Below, piece after piece: positions 1 through 8,920 of a DNA stretch of 64,000 bases. The translations under genes were made by a program, and so were the position numbers. The DNA is from Pseudomonadota bacterium (GTDB lineage: Bacteria > Pseudomonadota > Alphaproteobacteria > Acetobacterales > Acetobacteraceae). A model generated the notes under the pieces. The model was given only the letters and a program-made list of their open reading frames with translations. It was not told the origin of the DNA and searched no databases. The DNA lies in the NCBI GenBank assembly GCA_021805565.1, contig JAJZFA010000060.1, forward strand, positions 117,003 to 181,002. The letters are read 5' to 3'. Position 1 is the first letter of the stretch. The number at the start of each line of letters is the position of its first letter.

Positions 1-87
1 CGGCGGCAGGGCGCCGGCGACATCCGCCAGTCCGCCGGTTTTGATCAGCGGGACAATTTCCGACGCGACCGCCAGAACCTGGATCAC
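1..87 (-). CDS. glgA: Glycogen synthase, N-terminus (partial)
   Basis: This is the first 29 codons of ADP-glucose-dependent glycogen synthase; the gene runs off the left edge. Read from a GTG at 87, the peptide begins with a beta strand followed by SEIVPLIKTGGLADV, the hallmark N-terminal ADP-glucose-binding loop of GlgA (KTGGLAD). The GTG lies one base past the glgC stop codon, so the two genes are almost certainly cotranscribed and translationally coupled. That order, precursor enzyme followed by synthase, is the expected glgC-glgA pairing. Only the N-terminus is visible, so completeness cannot be judged. Confidence 0.85.
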   Translation of the reverse strand, partial: MIQVLAVASEIVPLIKTGGLADVAGALPP

Positions 88-88
88 G

Positions 89-1354
89 CTACAGGTCCAG
101 CCGGTCGATCATCGGTTGGGTGATCAGACAGATGCCCCGTTCGGTGCGACGGAATCGCTTTGCATCCTCCAGCGGGTCCTCGCCCACGACCAGTCCGGCG
201 GGAATACGCACGCCCTTTTCCACGATCACGTTCCGCAACCGGGCACCGCGGCCGATATCGGCATCCGGCAGGACCACCGCGTTTTCCACCCGCGAATAAG
301 AATGCGCATGCACGCCGGTGAACAACAGCGACTGCCGCAGGAACGATCCCGAGACGATGCAGCCGCCCGACACCAGCGACGAAATCGCCTCGCCCCGGCG
401 GCCGACTTCCTCATGCACGAATTTGGCGGGCGGGGTGATTTCGGCATAGGTCCAGATCGGCCAGTCCCGGTCGTACAAATCGAGCGCCGGGATGATCGCG
501 GTCAGATCGATATTGGCCTCCCAGTAAGCGTCAAGTGTGCCGACATCGCGCCAGTACGCCTGTTGCTCGGATCCCGACGTGACGCAGGAGTTCGTGAAGC
601 GATGAGCAACGGCTTTACCGTGCTGAACAAGATACGGAATAATATCCTTGCCGAAGTCGCGACTGGACGATTTGTCGGCTTCGTCGCGATGAAGCTGTTC
701 GATCAGAAAGCGGGTGTTGAAGACATAAATACCCATGCTGGCCAGCGCCATGGCCGGGTTTCCCGGCATGGCCGGCGGATCGGCGGGCTTTTCGATGAAG
801 GCGACGATGCGATCGGCGTCATCGACATGCATCACGCCGAAACCGCTTGCCTCCTGCCGCGGCACCTCGATGCATCCCACGGTGACATCGGCGCCCTGTT
901 CGGCGTGCTGCACCAGCATGGCGGCGTAATCCATCTTATAGACGTGATCGCCGGCCAGAATAACGATGTATTCCGGGTTATAGCCCTCGATGATGTCGAT
1001 GTTCTGATACAGCGCATCGGCGGTGCCGGCGTACCAACTGTCGCCGGATCGCTGCGACGCGGGCAGGATATCGAACCCTTCGTTGCGTTCCGGCCGGAAG
1101 AAGTTCCAGCCGCGTTGCAGATGGCGGATCAGGCTGTGCGCCTTGTATTGCGTCGCCACGCCGATCCGCCGGATGCCGGAGTTCAGCGCATTGGACAGGG
1201 CAAAGTCGATAATCCGGCTTTTGCCGCCGAAATAGACCGCCGGCTTGGCCCGAACATCGGTCAGTTCCAGCAGGCGCGATCCGCGGCCGCCGGCAAGAAC
1301 ATACGCCATCGCGTCGCGGACGATGGGGGCGTGCAATCCAGGACGTTGTGTCAT
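89..1354 (-). CDS. glgC: Glucose-1-phosphate adenylyltransferase (ADP-glucose pyrophosphorylase)
   Basis: The enzyme makes ADP-glucose from glucose-1-phosphate and ATP, the committed step of bacterial glycogen synthesis in the cytoplasm. At 421 aa it matches the family length. The N-terminal nucleotidyltransferase domain has the signature [12 protein letters not shown] (about residues 17-28) and the allosteric/substrate segment RAKPAV (35-40). The C-terminal third has the hexapeptide beta-helix character (for example [10 protein letters not shown]). The open frame extends upstream to 1519, but ATG 1354 is preceded by a GGAGACGG Shine-Dalgarno-like sequence and starts where GlgC homologues start. 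It is followed immediately by glgA. A decayed copy of its first codons and leader lies at 2656-2748. Confidence 0.95.
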   Translation of the reverse strand: MTQRPGLHAPIVRDAMAYVLAGGRGSRLLELTDVRAKPAVYFGGKSRIIDFALSNALNSGIRRIGVATQYKAHSLIRHLQRGWNFFRPERNEGFDILPASQRSGDSWYAGTADALYQNIDIIEGYNPEYIVILAGDHVYKMDYAAMLVQHAEQGADVTVGCIEVPRQEASGFGVMHVDDADRIVAFIEKPADPPAMPGNPAMALASMGIYVFNTRFLIEQLHRDEADKSSSRDFGKDIIPYLVQHGKAVAHRFTNSCVTSGSEQQAYWRDVGTLDAYWEANIDLTAIIPALDLYDRDWPIWTYAEITPPAKFVHEEVGRRGEAISSLVSGGCIVSGSFLRQSLLFTGVHAHSYSRVENAVVLPDADIGRGARLRNVIVEKGVRIPAGLVVGEDPLEDAKRFRRTERGICLITQPMIDRLDL

Positions 1355-1404
1355 TGCGCCGTCTCCGGTGTGGGCGGTTCTTGTTATCGCCCCACAATAC
1401 GCAT
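1311..1404. repeat. Direct repeat copy A: glgC start and leader
   Basis: This segment covers the first codons of glgC and about 50 bp of its leader. It aligns with 2656-2748 in the same orientation, with about 70 of 93 positions identical and one 1-bp gap by hand alignment. The two copies bracket the PEP-CTERM/HAF gene. Confidence 0.75.
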
Positions 1405-1671
1405 GCAATGCCAAACACGCCAGAACCGAACGGACGCATCGTCGGCCGCCGGGACTGGGATAAACAGCACCCCCAGAACCGGCGCGGTGGACCGCATTAC
1501 TGATATCGGTCGATCGCATCGTCTCATGGAACGGACAAATTGCAGAAAAATCTTTTTTGTAATAAAATTGACACGTTGCGAATTAATTTGACCGCATTTT
1601 TCGTTTCCAGTAATCACTTTGGGCGCTATCGCGATTGTCTGCGGCTTGCGAACGTCCTTAAGGAGCAATCT
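1355..1671. promoter_or_regulatory. Divergent intergenic region between glgC and the HAF-repeat gene
   Basis: This 317-bp spacer separates two divergent genes and must hold both promoters. A TTGACA at 1568-1573 and a TTGACC at 1588-1593, the latter 17 bp before TAATCA (1611-1616), are the only sigma-70-like elements I can point to for the rightward gene; the -10 match is weak. The sequence from 1355 to about 1404 recurs at 2700-2748. Confidence 0.35.
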
Positions 1672-2613
1672 ATGAGAAGTAAAATCCTGGCGGCAGCGTT
1701 GTTCGCGGCGCCCATAATCCTGACCACGGCAGGTTCAGCGTTCGCTGGCTACTCCGTGCAGACTGTCTTGGACCCGACGGGCAACAACTTCATCAATTTG
1801 TTGGGTATCAATGATTCCGGAAAGGTGGCCGGATTCGACAATCAGGGCTTCACATTGACGTTGCCGAATACTTTCACGGCGGTCAATTTCCCAGGCGCGA
1901 CTATCACCCAGGTTACAGCCATCAACAACGCTGGCAGCGTCGCCGGTATTTATACGGATGCCGCCGGCAACAACCACGGCTTCACAGAAATCGGCGGCGT
2001 ATTCAAGACGGTCGATAACCCGGCCAGCACCGTTTTCAATCAGGCCCTGGGCATCAATAACGCCAACAACACGGTCGGCTATTACGCACCCACGGTGGCG
2101 GGCTCGACCAATCAAATTGCCTACTCGCAGTCCGGCGGGGTCTTCACCGATATCAATGCGCGGCTGCCCAGTAATGTGAACAGCCAGGCCGTTGGAATTA
2201 ACAGCGTCAATGCCATCGTCGGCTTCTTCCAGCCCACGACCACCACATCGATCGGCTTTCTCGACGCGGCCGGCAAGATCACCCAAATCGATCCGCTCGG
2301 TTCGGCCTTCACGCAGGCGCTGGGAATCAACGGCCTGGGTGAGATCGTTGGCGTTTATACCGATGCCGCAGGCGTCCAGCACGGATACATCGACAATAAT
2401 GGGGTGTTCACGACCTTCGATCCGGCCGGGTCCACCAGCACAACCATCAACGGCGTCAACAACCTGGGCCAAATCGTTGGGTTTTATTCCACGGCCAATG
2501 GCGCAACCGTTGGTTTCGTTGGCAGCCCCGTTCCCGAACCTACGGCGCCGATCGCAATTGCATTGGGCGGTCTACTGGCGGTTCGCCTGACGCGGCGTTC
2601 CAAGCCGGCGTGA
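1672..2613 (+). CDS. PEP-CTERM-anchored HAF-repeat secreted protein
   Basis: This is a 313-aa exported protein of unknown function. A Sec signal peptide occupies roughly residues 1-28 (MRSKILAAALFAAP ... SAFA). The body contains about six imperfect repeats of the HAF type, in which an IN-x-x-G-x-(I/V)-(V/A)-G-(F/I/Y) segment recurs (INDSGKVAGF, INNAGSVAGI, INNANNTVGY, INSVNAIVGF, INGLGEIVGV, VNNLGQIVGF). The C-terminus is a PEP-CTERM sorting signal: VPEP, a hydrophobic helix, then a basic RLTRRSK tail. Exosortase would be expected to process it, and such proteins are tied to exopolysaccharide producers; no exosortase gene is in the window. The start is fixed by AAGGAG at 1660-1665. Asn/Thr/Gly-rich composition sets it apart from its neighbours. 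Confidence 0.85.
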   Translation: MRSKILAAALFAAPIILTTAGSAFAGYSVQTVLDPTGNNFINLLGINDSGKVAGFDNQGFTLTLPNTFTAVNFPGATITQVTAINNAGSVAGIYTDAAGNNHGFTEIGGVFKTVDNPASTVFNQALGINNANNTVGYYAPTVAGSTNQIAYSQSGGVFTDINARLPSNVNSQAVGINSVNAIVGFFQPTTTTSIGFLDAAGKITQIDPLGSAFTQALGINGLGEIVGVYTDAAGVQHGYIDNNGVFTTFDPAGSTSTTINGVNNLGQIVGFYSTANGATVGFVGSPVPEPTAPIAIALGGLLAVRLTRRSKPA

Positions 2614-2655
2614 ACACAGCGTGCGGTGACCTGTATCGCCGATGATCGGGCCACC

Positions 2656-2748
2656 GCATCGCGGATGATGGAGGCGCGCAATCCAGAACGCCAAGAGATT
2701 GCGCCGTCCCAGGTGGAAGCGATTTTGGTGTCGCCTCCCGATACGCAT
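2656..2748 (-). pseudogene. Decayed duplicate of the glgC 5' end (repeat copy B)
   Basis: This stretch matches 1311-1404 (the glgC start plus leader) at about 75% identity in the same orientation. Read leftward it encodes SGLRASIIRDAVA, clearly related to [13 protein letters not shown] of GlgC. The position of the glgC ATG has become ATC (2699-2697), and the reading frame does not continue into a GlgC protein after about 20 codons. It is therefore a non-functional fragment, left either by duplication of the glgC leader when the HAF gene was inserted or by loss of a second glgC copy. Confidence 0.65.
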
Positions 2749-2908
2749 CCCCAGAGAGCGGTCGCGAATAATCTGTCCTGTGCCAAAGGACAATCGTGAA
2801 TGACGCCCCCAACGGACGAACCTGCTTCGATACCATATTGAAAGCCTCCTCCTGATAGGTCTCCGCAACCGCACAATGCGAGGCGACCGGAGGAAGATCG
2901 GACAGGCG

Positions 2909-4189
2909 ATGGCGGAAACGGCCCGGAATGCTCCGCGTATAGCCTGGCTCGATGGTTTGCGAGGCATCGCCGCCTTGCAGGTCGTTTCGATGCACTATGC
3001 GATCGCGTTTCTGCCAGGGATAGGATACCAGACATCGCGCCTGACACAACACGCATGGCAAAACGCCTTTATCTGGACCCCGCTCGGCTTTCTGTTCGAC
3101 GGAACCTCGGCCGTCTGCTTGTTTTTCATCATGAGCGGCGTTGCCCTGACCTACGCTTTCAGTGGGCGCGCGATCTGCTTCCGTACGGAGATGGCGCGCC
3201 GCCTGATCCGGCTTGGCCTGCCGATGGCTGTTGCGGTCCTGCTCGCGGCGGGCGTGCTTGCTCTCTTGCCCGATGCACCGGTCGTCGCCGGCGAACGATA
3301 TGGACCGCTCAGCTTTCTGGACATGCGGCCGAAAGATGTAAGCATTGCCGCGATCGCCCATCAAATCGCGTTCGAGGGATTGCTGACAGGCTTTCGAGGC
3401 CTAAGCTTGCTGCCCGATTGGACGACCGGATTCTTGCACCTCGCATTCCGGGGGCAAGGCTTCGATTCGCCGCTTTGGACACTGCATTATGAGTTTTACG
3501 GCTCGCTGTTGTTACTGGTACTTGTCACCTTGCGTAAATCGTCCAATCGCATCCTTCACCCAGTGGCATGTCTTTGCGCGGGTTGTGGCAGCATCGCGAT
3601 AGGCAGTCCTGTCAGCCTGTTCGTCCTGGGTCACCTCGCAACGATCTGGATCGGGAAGACCGACCGGTACCGATGGCACGGCCCGCTCGGTATAGCCGCC
3701 TTGATATTGGGGCTCCTGCTGTGTTCGACGCAGGCATACAAGGCATTACTGGGCATGACCGGACTATCGTCTCTTAATCGTATGCCTTGGCTGGATGTGG
3801 TTTTCCTCCAGAAGACCATCGGCTGCGCCCTGATCTTCGGCGGGCTTACTTTGATTCCATCGGTGCAACGGCACTTGGAACGGCCGATCGCGCGCTGGTT
3901 GGGGAAAATCTCTTTCAGTCTATATCTGACGCATTTTCCATTGCTGTTCATCTGGATCGCCGCGCTATTTGTCCATCTGCCCGGAACCTGGCCCTATTCG
4001 ATGTCCGCCGCTATCGTCGGCGCGGTGGGGATCGGTACCAGCCTCGCGCTGGCGGTTCCCTTCGAACGCTGGGTCGATCGCCCCACGATCGCGCTCAGCC
4101 GGAGAGCCGGACTTCTACGGAGCGGTACGGTCGCCGCCGCGCCCATTCTCAGGCAACGCTGGCAAATAAGTGCCTCGGCACGCCGATAA
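2909..4189 (+). CDS. Acyltransferase 3 family membrane protein
   Basis: This is a multipass inner-membrane acyltransferase (OafA/NolL/ExoZ type), which typically transfers acetyl or other acyl groups to cell-surface or secreted polysaccharide. The N-terminal RIAWLDGLRGIAALQVV is the family signature, followed by about ten hydrophobic segments and a C-terminal SFSLYLTHFPLLF helix typical of the family. It is 426 aa from the ATG at 2909. An alternative in-frame ATG at 2876 lacks a ribosome site, whereas GGAGG lies at 2889-2893, about 15 bp before 2909, which is a little far. The substrate is unknown. A strong hairpin follows the gene. Confidence 0.85.
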   Translation: MAETARNAPRIAWLDGLRGIAALQVVSMHYAIAFLPGIGYQTSRLTQHAWQNAFIWTPLGFLFDGTSAVCLFFIMSGVALTYAFSGRAICFRTEMARRLIRLGLPMAVAVLLAAGVLALLPDAPVVAGERYGPLSFLDMRPKDVSIAAIAHQIAFEGLLTGFRGLSLLPDWTTGFLHLAFRGQGFDSPLWTLHYEFYGSLLLLVLVTLRKSSNRILHPVACLCAGCGSIAIGSPVSLFVLGHLATIWIGKTDRYRWHGPLGIAALILGLLLCSTQAYKALLGMTGLSSLNRMPWLDVVFLQKTIGCALIFGGLTLIPSVQRHLERPIARWLGKISFSLYLTHFPLLFIWIAALFVHLPGTWPYSMSAAIVGAVGIGTSLALAVPFERWVDRPTIALSRRAGLLRSGTVAAAPILRQRWQISASARR

Positions 4190-4221
4190 AGCTGCCCGCT
4201 CAAACAAGGACTTAGACCAAC

Positions 4222-4258
4222 CGGCGGTAAGGATGACTCTCCATCCTTTCCGCCGTTT
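4222..4258. terminator. Bidirectional terminator hairpin
   Basis: A 13-bp stem with one mismatch (CGGCGG-t-AAGGATG pairing with CATCCTT-t-CCGCCG) and a 6-nt loop is followed by TTT. It lies between the convergent acyltransferase and rutA-like genes and could stop transcription from both sides. Confidence 0.75.
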
Positions 4259-4295
4259 GGCATCGCGGCCTACGCCACGATGCCAAACGATGCGA

Positions 4296-5372
4296 TCAGG
4301 CCGCCGCGACGTGCCCGCGGCTGGCCATCAGCGGCTGGATGCGCTGGCCGAAATTCTCCATACCGACGATAAAATCGTCGAATGTCAGCATGACCCCGGC
4401 TAAACCTTCCAATGGTTCGAGTTGATCGAGCATCCGGGCGACGGACGCATAGGACCCGACGATCGTGCCCATATTGAAATTGACCGCCGAGGCTGGGTTG
4501 GAAATGCTCTGGGCGGTGCTGCCGGCGGTTGCCCTGTCATCGGCCGCCGCCTGATCGCCAAGCCAACTCAGCGCGGCGAGATCCTTGCCGGCTTTGTAGG
4601 CTTCCCATTTCGCTTGCGCGGCTTCGTCGGTTTCGTCCGCGATCACCATGAACAGGGCGTAGGCCCCCACCTTGCGGCCGGTTTTCGCGACCGCGCTCAG
4701 CAGGCGACCGATCGTGGCGCTGCATTTGGTAGGGGTATTGACGCCTTCCCCCAGGCAAAAGCTGTAGTCGGCGTGTTCGGCCGCGAACGCCATGCCGACA
4801 TCGCTTTGTCCGGCGGAGACGATCGTGGGCATGACCGACGGGCGGGGACTCAGCTTGCAGTCCGCCATCTGAAAATAATCGCCCTTCAGATCGGACGTGC
4901 CGGTCTCCCACAACTGCTTCATAATAGTGACATATTCGGTGCTGTACTGATAGCGCCGTTCGTAATGTTCCTTGCCCGGCCACAAGCCCATCTGAGCATA
5001 CTCGGCCTCGGCCCAGCCGGACACGATATTGATACCGAACCGTCCAGGCGCGATGCTGTCGATGGTGGACGCCATGCGTGCGGCGATGGCGGGCGGCAGG
5101 GTCAGCACGGCCGAAGAGGCATACAGCTTGATCCGCTGCGTCACCGCGGCGATGGCAGCCATCAGGGTGAAGCTTTCCAGGCAATGATCCCAGAATTCGG
5201 TTTCTCCCCCGAAACCGCGCAGTTTGACCATGGAGAGCGCGAATTCGAAGCCGTATTTCTCGGCCAGCAGCGTCACATCCCGGTTCAGTGCATAACTCGT
5301 GTTGTACTGCGGCGAGGCTTTCGAAATCAGCCAACCGTTATTAGCGATAGGGATGAAAACGCCTAAATCCAT
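4296..5372 (-). CDS. rutA: RutA-type flavin-dependent oxygenase (luciferase-like monooxygenase)
   Basis: This 358-aa protein closely resembles pyrimidine oxygenase RutA, which uses reduced FMN and O2 to open the uracil ring in the Rut pathway. Long family-specific segments are present: [14 protein letters not shown] at the N-terminus, [55 protein letters not shown] and [16 protein letters not shown]. Length equals the family norm (about 360). The rest of a rut operon (rutB-G) is absent here; the nearest co-oriented gene is formamidase, 455 bp upstream. The true substrate could be uracil or another cyclic amide, so the symbol describes family membership only. The first ATG (5372) follows an AAGGAG site. 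Confidence 0.8.
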   Translation of the reverse strand: MDLGVFIPIANNGWLISKASPQYNTSYALNRDVTLLAEKYGFEFALSMVKLRGFGGETEFWDHCLESFTLMAAIAAVTQRIKLYASSAVLTLPPAIAARMASTIDSIAPGRFGINIVSGWAEAEYAQMGLWPGKEHYERRYQYSTEYVTIMKQLWETGTSDLKGDYFQMADCKLSPRPSVMPTIVSAGQSDVGMAFAAEHADYSFCLGEGVNTPTKCSATIGRLLSAVAKTGRKVGAYALFMVIADETDEAAQAKWEAYKAGKDLAALSWLGDQAAADDRATAGSTAQSISNPASAVNFNMGTIVGSYASVARMLDQLEPLEGLAGVMLTFDDFIVGMENFGQRIQPLMASRGHVAAA

Positions 5373-5827
5373 CGGCTTACTCCTTCAAGGAACGACATCC
5401 TGGTCCAAGCACACCGCGTGCCATGGCGCATCGCACGATCATCGGGGAAACTAGGCGGCTGGGAAAGGGATATTTGCCGAATCGGCGGCGATCTGACAGG
5501 CGGTCAGGCGGCGGCCTGTGCTGCTGCGAACAGTTGCCCAGCTTTAAGGCATTCCGCCCCGGCAGATACAGGATTCAGGGCAATTTCAGCAGCGTGGGTA
5601 GTAAAGCGATCGGGTTCGTGCGCGTTACGCTGCCCCGCCAGACGAGACCGCCAGGCCTTGCACATCTGCTGGCGCCGCCGACGAAACGGGGTTTGGCTTA
5701 CAGCGTTCGATATCTCCGCGAGGCTGATCCCAACGACCGGCTATGTCCAATTCCGCTCGGTTTTTTCCGTCTCAGGTTGCATCTCAACATCACAACAGCA
5801 CGTTACCGCCGGGCAACCGGCGGCGTC
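5373..5827. other. Intergenic region, no gene recognised
   Basis: About 455 bp lie between the formamidase stop and the rutA-like start. The open frames that cross it give Arg/Pro-rich translations without recognisable family signatures. Beyond a promoter for rutA I can name nothing in it; a decayed gene cannot be excluded. Confidence 0.4.
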
Positions 5828-6844
5828 CTACTCCGCCGCCTTTGGCATCGGCGCGACATACACGCGATCGGGTTCCGGAATGCCGCAGCCGGTTCCATCC
5901 GTCACGCGCACGGTGTCTTCCCACGGCAGGCGATACCGGCCGGCCATCAGATCGTGCATATACGTATAAGGACAATCGCCGGCACCGCCGCGCACCGCGG
6001 CAAATCCGCGATGGCCGAACTGGTAAATGTTGTTTTCCACGCCCCACACAGCCCGAGCTTCGCGCACCAGATCGGGACGTACCTCGGCGGCGATTATCTC
6101 ATCGGTCCGGCCCTGTGCCCCGTGTGCGATCACAGTACCGTCGAAGTTGCATACCATCGCCTCGCCCATTGAATCGAACGTACCGTCGGACCCGCACATG
6201 CAGACGCTGGCGGTGATCATCAGGTTGCAGAACGCGTTCGACTGATTGGTGAACTGCCACGCCGCCCGCACCGGCGGGGTGTAGCCGGCGGTGCGCAACA
6301 TAACCTCGGCCCCCTTGTAGGCGGCTTCCCGTGCCATTTCGGGAAACATGCCATCATGGCAAATGATCAAGGCCAGCTTACAGCCATTCGGTCCGTCGAT
6401 GACGGGGATGCCGAGGTTGCCCGGTTCCCACGGTTCGACCGGCACCCACGGATGCAACTTACGATAGTACAGCGCGAGCCTACCCGTGTCGTCGATAATC
6501 AGGCCAGAGTTATACGGCATACCGCCGGGATTGCGTTCCATGATGGAAAAGCAGCCCCAGATTTTGTGTTCGATGCAGGCGGCCTTGAACGCGGCGACTT
6601 CATAGCCGTCCAGATCGCACAGAATTTCATCGCGAATGTCCATGGACAGGCCATGCAATGCGTATTCCGGGAACACCACCAGATCCATCGCAGGCATCGC
6701 TCGCCTGGCCTTGCCGACCATTGCGACGATTTTTTCCGTCTGGGCCGCGATGTCGCCGCGATTGGCGATCGCTGGCAGCTTCAGTTGCACAAGGCCGATC
6801 ACGACGCCATTCGGCGATTTGTTCAGTCCGCCCAAGCCGTTCAT
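5828..6844 (-). CDS. amiF: Formamidase (nitrilase superfamily)
   Basis: The enzyme hydrolyses formamide (possibly other short amides) to formate and ammonia in the cytoplasm. The 338-aa protein is collinear with AmiF and shows the nitrilase catalytic triad: Glu60 in VVFPEY, Lys129 in YYRKLHPW and Cys162 in ICHDGM. Family segments FSIMERNPGG, PWEPGNLG and ENNIYQFGHRG are also present. It lies 56 bp downstream of the acyl-CoA ligase on the same strand and upstream of the rutA-like gene. This suggests a nitrogen-scavenging or amide-catabolic transcript, but that link is inferred from position. AmiE-type aliphatic amidase is the alternative; the motif set fits AmiF better. Confidence 0.85.
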   Translation of the reverse strand: MNGLGGLNKSPNGVVIGLVQLKLPAIANRGDIAAQTEKIVAMVGKARRAMPAMDLVVFPEYALHGLSMDIRDEILCDLDGYEVAAFKAACIEHKIWGCFSIMERNPGGMPYNSGLIIDDTGRLALYYRKLHPWVPVEPWEPGNLGIPVIDGPNGCKLALIICHDGMFPEMAREAAYKGAEVMLRTAGYTPPVRAAWQFTNQSNAFCNLMITASVCMCGSDGTFDSMGEAMVCNFDGTVIAHGAQGRTDEIIAAEVRPDLVREARAVWGVENNIYQFGHRGFAAVRGGAGDCPYTYMHDLMAGRYRLPWEDTVRVTDGTGCGIPEPDRVYVAPMPKAAE

Positions 6845-6900
6845 TGCGCTTCTCCCAGGAAATGTCCCGATGCGAAATGCAAAATAGCGGCCAGCCGACC

Positions 6901-8553
6901 TCAGGCGACATCCGCTCCTGGATTATCCAGCAGATAGTCCTGATATTTTCGCCTCAGCGCCAGCTTGTTCAGCTTTCCTGTGGCGCCGTGCGGCAGTTCA
7001 TCGACCACCACAACGGCATCGGGAAACCACCACCGGGCGACGGCGCCGTCATACAGCTTCATCAGGTCCGCTGTGTCGATGGTGCGGCCTTCGCGCGGCA
7101 CCACCAGAAGCAGCGGGCGTTCCTGCCAGCGTTCGTGTTTCGCGTTGATCACCGCGGCCTCGGCGACATCGGGATGGGACACGGCGATGTTCTCCAGCGC
7201 GATAGAACTGATCCACTCGCCACCCGACTTGATCACGTCCTTGGACCGGTCCACCAGTTCCACATAACCATCCCGGTCGATGGTGGCGACATCGCCGGTG
7301 GCAAACCAGCCATCCACGGCCGCCGCGCCCTCGGCGCCAAGAAACAGATATTCGCGGCAAACCCAGGCGCCGCGGGTCAGCAGGTCGCCGAAGGCAATAC
7401 CGTCGCGAGGCAATTCGTTGCCATCCGCATCGACGATTTTGATGTCGGCGCCATAGAGCGGACGGCCCTGTTTCTGGCGCAATCTGGTTGCCGATTCGGT
7501 ATCGAGTCCGGCGGTGGCGGGGATCGTGGCGTGATGGGCGACGATCGGGCTGGTCTCGGTCATGCCCCAGGCCTGGAAGACATCGACGCCGTACGCACCG
7601 AATCCTTCGATCAGCACACGAGGACAGGCCGACCCGGCGACCATCAGTCGCTTCAAATACGGCAGGGATGCCCCGGTTTTGCGCAGCGCGTCCAGCGCCC
7701 CAAGCCATATGGTTGGAACACCGCCGGAGTAGGTGATGCGTTCCTCGTTGAGGGTGTGCAGCACAGCCGGTCCGTCCAGCCAGCGGCCGGGCATGATCAT
7801 GGCGGCACCGGCCATGGCGGCGGCATAAGGCCAGCCCCAGGCGGTGGCGTGAAACATCGACGTCGCGACGAATATCCGGTCCATGGCTCGGAAGCCGTAA
7901 TTATCGGCGGCATTGGCGGACAAGGCATGCAGCACGGCCGACCGGTGACTGTACAGGACGCCTTTCGGACGTCCGGTGGTGCCGGACGTATAGCACAGCG
8001 CGCTGGCGGTGTTTTCGTCGAAGTCGGGCCAGATAAAGCTTTCATCGGCCTGAGCCATCAGGTCTTCATAACAATGCAGCGCCATGCCGGACGGCAGCGT
8101 CAGAGCCGGCATTTCGTCCGGGGCGGCCAAAAACACGATGTGGCGGACACAGCCGGCGATCGCCGGGGCGATGTCGTCGATCAGGCCAGCGAAAGACAGG
8201 TCCGCGAACAGAACGGAATCGCCGGCGTGGGTTATAATGTAAGCGATATCGTCCTGCGCGAGGCGCGGGTTGACGGTGTGGCAGACCGCGCCCATGCCGG
8301 AAATCGCCCAATATAATTCCAGGTGACGGTATCCGTTCCAGGCCATGGTGGCGACCCGGTCGCCGGATTTAACACCCAGGCGGAGAAGGACATTGGCAAG
8401 GCGACGGGAACGGCGTTCGACGGTCGCGTAATCGGTGCGATGAACCAAAGTCTCGCTGACCCGCGAGACGATTTCGCCGCTGGGATGCCACCGCGCCGCG
8501 TGCTGGATAATCGAAGACAAAAGCAGGTTTTTCTGCTGCATAAGGCCAAGCAT
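6901..8553 (-). CDS. alkK: Medium/long-chain acyl-CoA synthetase, AlkK type
   Basis: This 550-aa AMP-forming ligase activates a carboxylic acid to its CoA thioester through an acyl-adenylate. The P-loop signature YTSGTTGRPKG sits at residues 188-198, the adenylate-binding WFATGDVATID near 420, the hinge/lysine region GYVELVDRSKDVIKSGGEW after it, and the catalytic-lysine motif GATGKLNK near the C-terminus. The N-terminal pattern (MLGLMQ ... HAARWHP) and segments such as AWNGYRHLELYWAISG and GGEWISS resemble AlkK of alkane-degrading pseudomonads, so medium-chain fatty acids are plausible substrates. It leads a leftward transcript with amiF. The CYP153-like gene at 22.3 kb would fit the same catabolic theme. 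Confidence 0.8.
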   Translation of the reverse strand: MLGLMQQKNLLLSSIIQHAARWHPSGEIVSRVSETLVHRTDYATVERRSRRLANVLLRLGVKSGDRVATMAWNGYRHLELYWAISGMGAVCHTVNPRLAQDDIAYIITHAGDSVLFADLSFAGLIDDIAPAIAGCVRHIVFLAAPDEMPALTLPSGMALHCYEDLMAQADESFIWPDFDENTASALCYTSGTTGRPKGVLYSHRSAVLHALSANAADNYGFRAMDRIFVATSMFHATAWGWPYAAAMAGAAMIMPGRWLDGPAVLHTLNEERITYSGGVPTIWLGALDALRKTGASLPYLKRLMVAGSACPRVLIEGFGAYGVDVFQAWGMTETSPIVAHHATIPATAGLDTESATRLRQKQGRPLYGADIKIVDADGNELPRDGIAFGDLLTRGAWVCREYLFLGAEGAAAVDGWFATGDVATIDRDGYVELVDRSKDVIKSGGEWISSIALENIAVSHPDVAEAAVINAKHERWQERPLLLVVPREGRTIDTADLMKLYDGAVARWWFPDAVVVVDELPHGATGKLNKLALRRKYQDYLLDNPGADVA

Positions 8554-8920
8554 GCGTCGCTCCCGGTGGTCCGTGTTCTATACTCTTACGCAATAGTATC
8601 GCACGGCCGGCCGCTGCCGGTAAGGGCGATTTTTCGCCCCGCTCTCGTTTGACGGGCTATGTCCGGATCGGCGGCAAGACAAGCCGCGGGGCCGGCCGGG
8701 CTGCTACCTGTCTAGATTGGCAACGGCCTCATCGAATACCGAACGATAGGCTGGCATTGCGGCGATAACCGTTGCATACTTTGCCCCGTCTCGGAATTAT
8801 TGCGATATATTTCAATTATAAATAAAAATAAATGTGAAACACAGTTATTTGTAAAACAAACGACGATCTTTTCTGGTTATTCGACATTAGTATATCCAGG
8901 ACAACCTGGGATCGTGCACC
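8554..8920. promoter_or_regulatory. Divergent AT-rich intergenic region
   Basis: This 367-bp spacer separates the ligase from the rightward HATPase-like gene. About 8795-8900 is markedly AT-rich (runs such as TATATTTCAATTATAAATAA) against a GC-rich background, as expected for promoter or nucleoid-protein-binding DNA. No clear -35/-10 pair or operator could be assigned. Confidence 0.4.

Noticed and set aside
5423..6172. A 249-codon rightward frame in the rutA-amiF gap
   Set aside because: No domain, no ribosome site, and it runs into the amiF antisense strand.
6658..8316. A 552-codon frame opposite the AlkK-like gene
   Set aside because: His/Arg/Gly-rich, no recognisable domain; the ligase on the other strand has all of its motifs.
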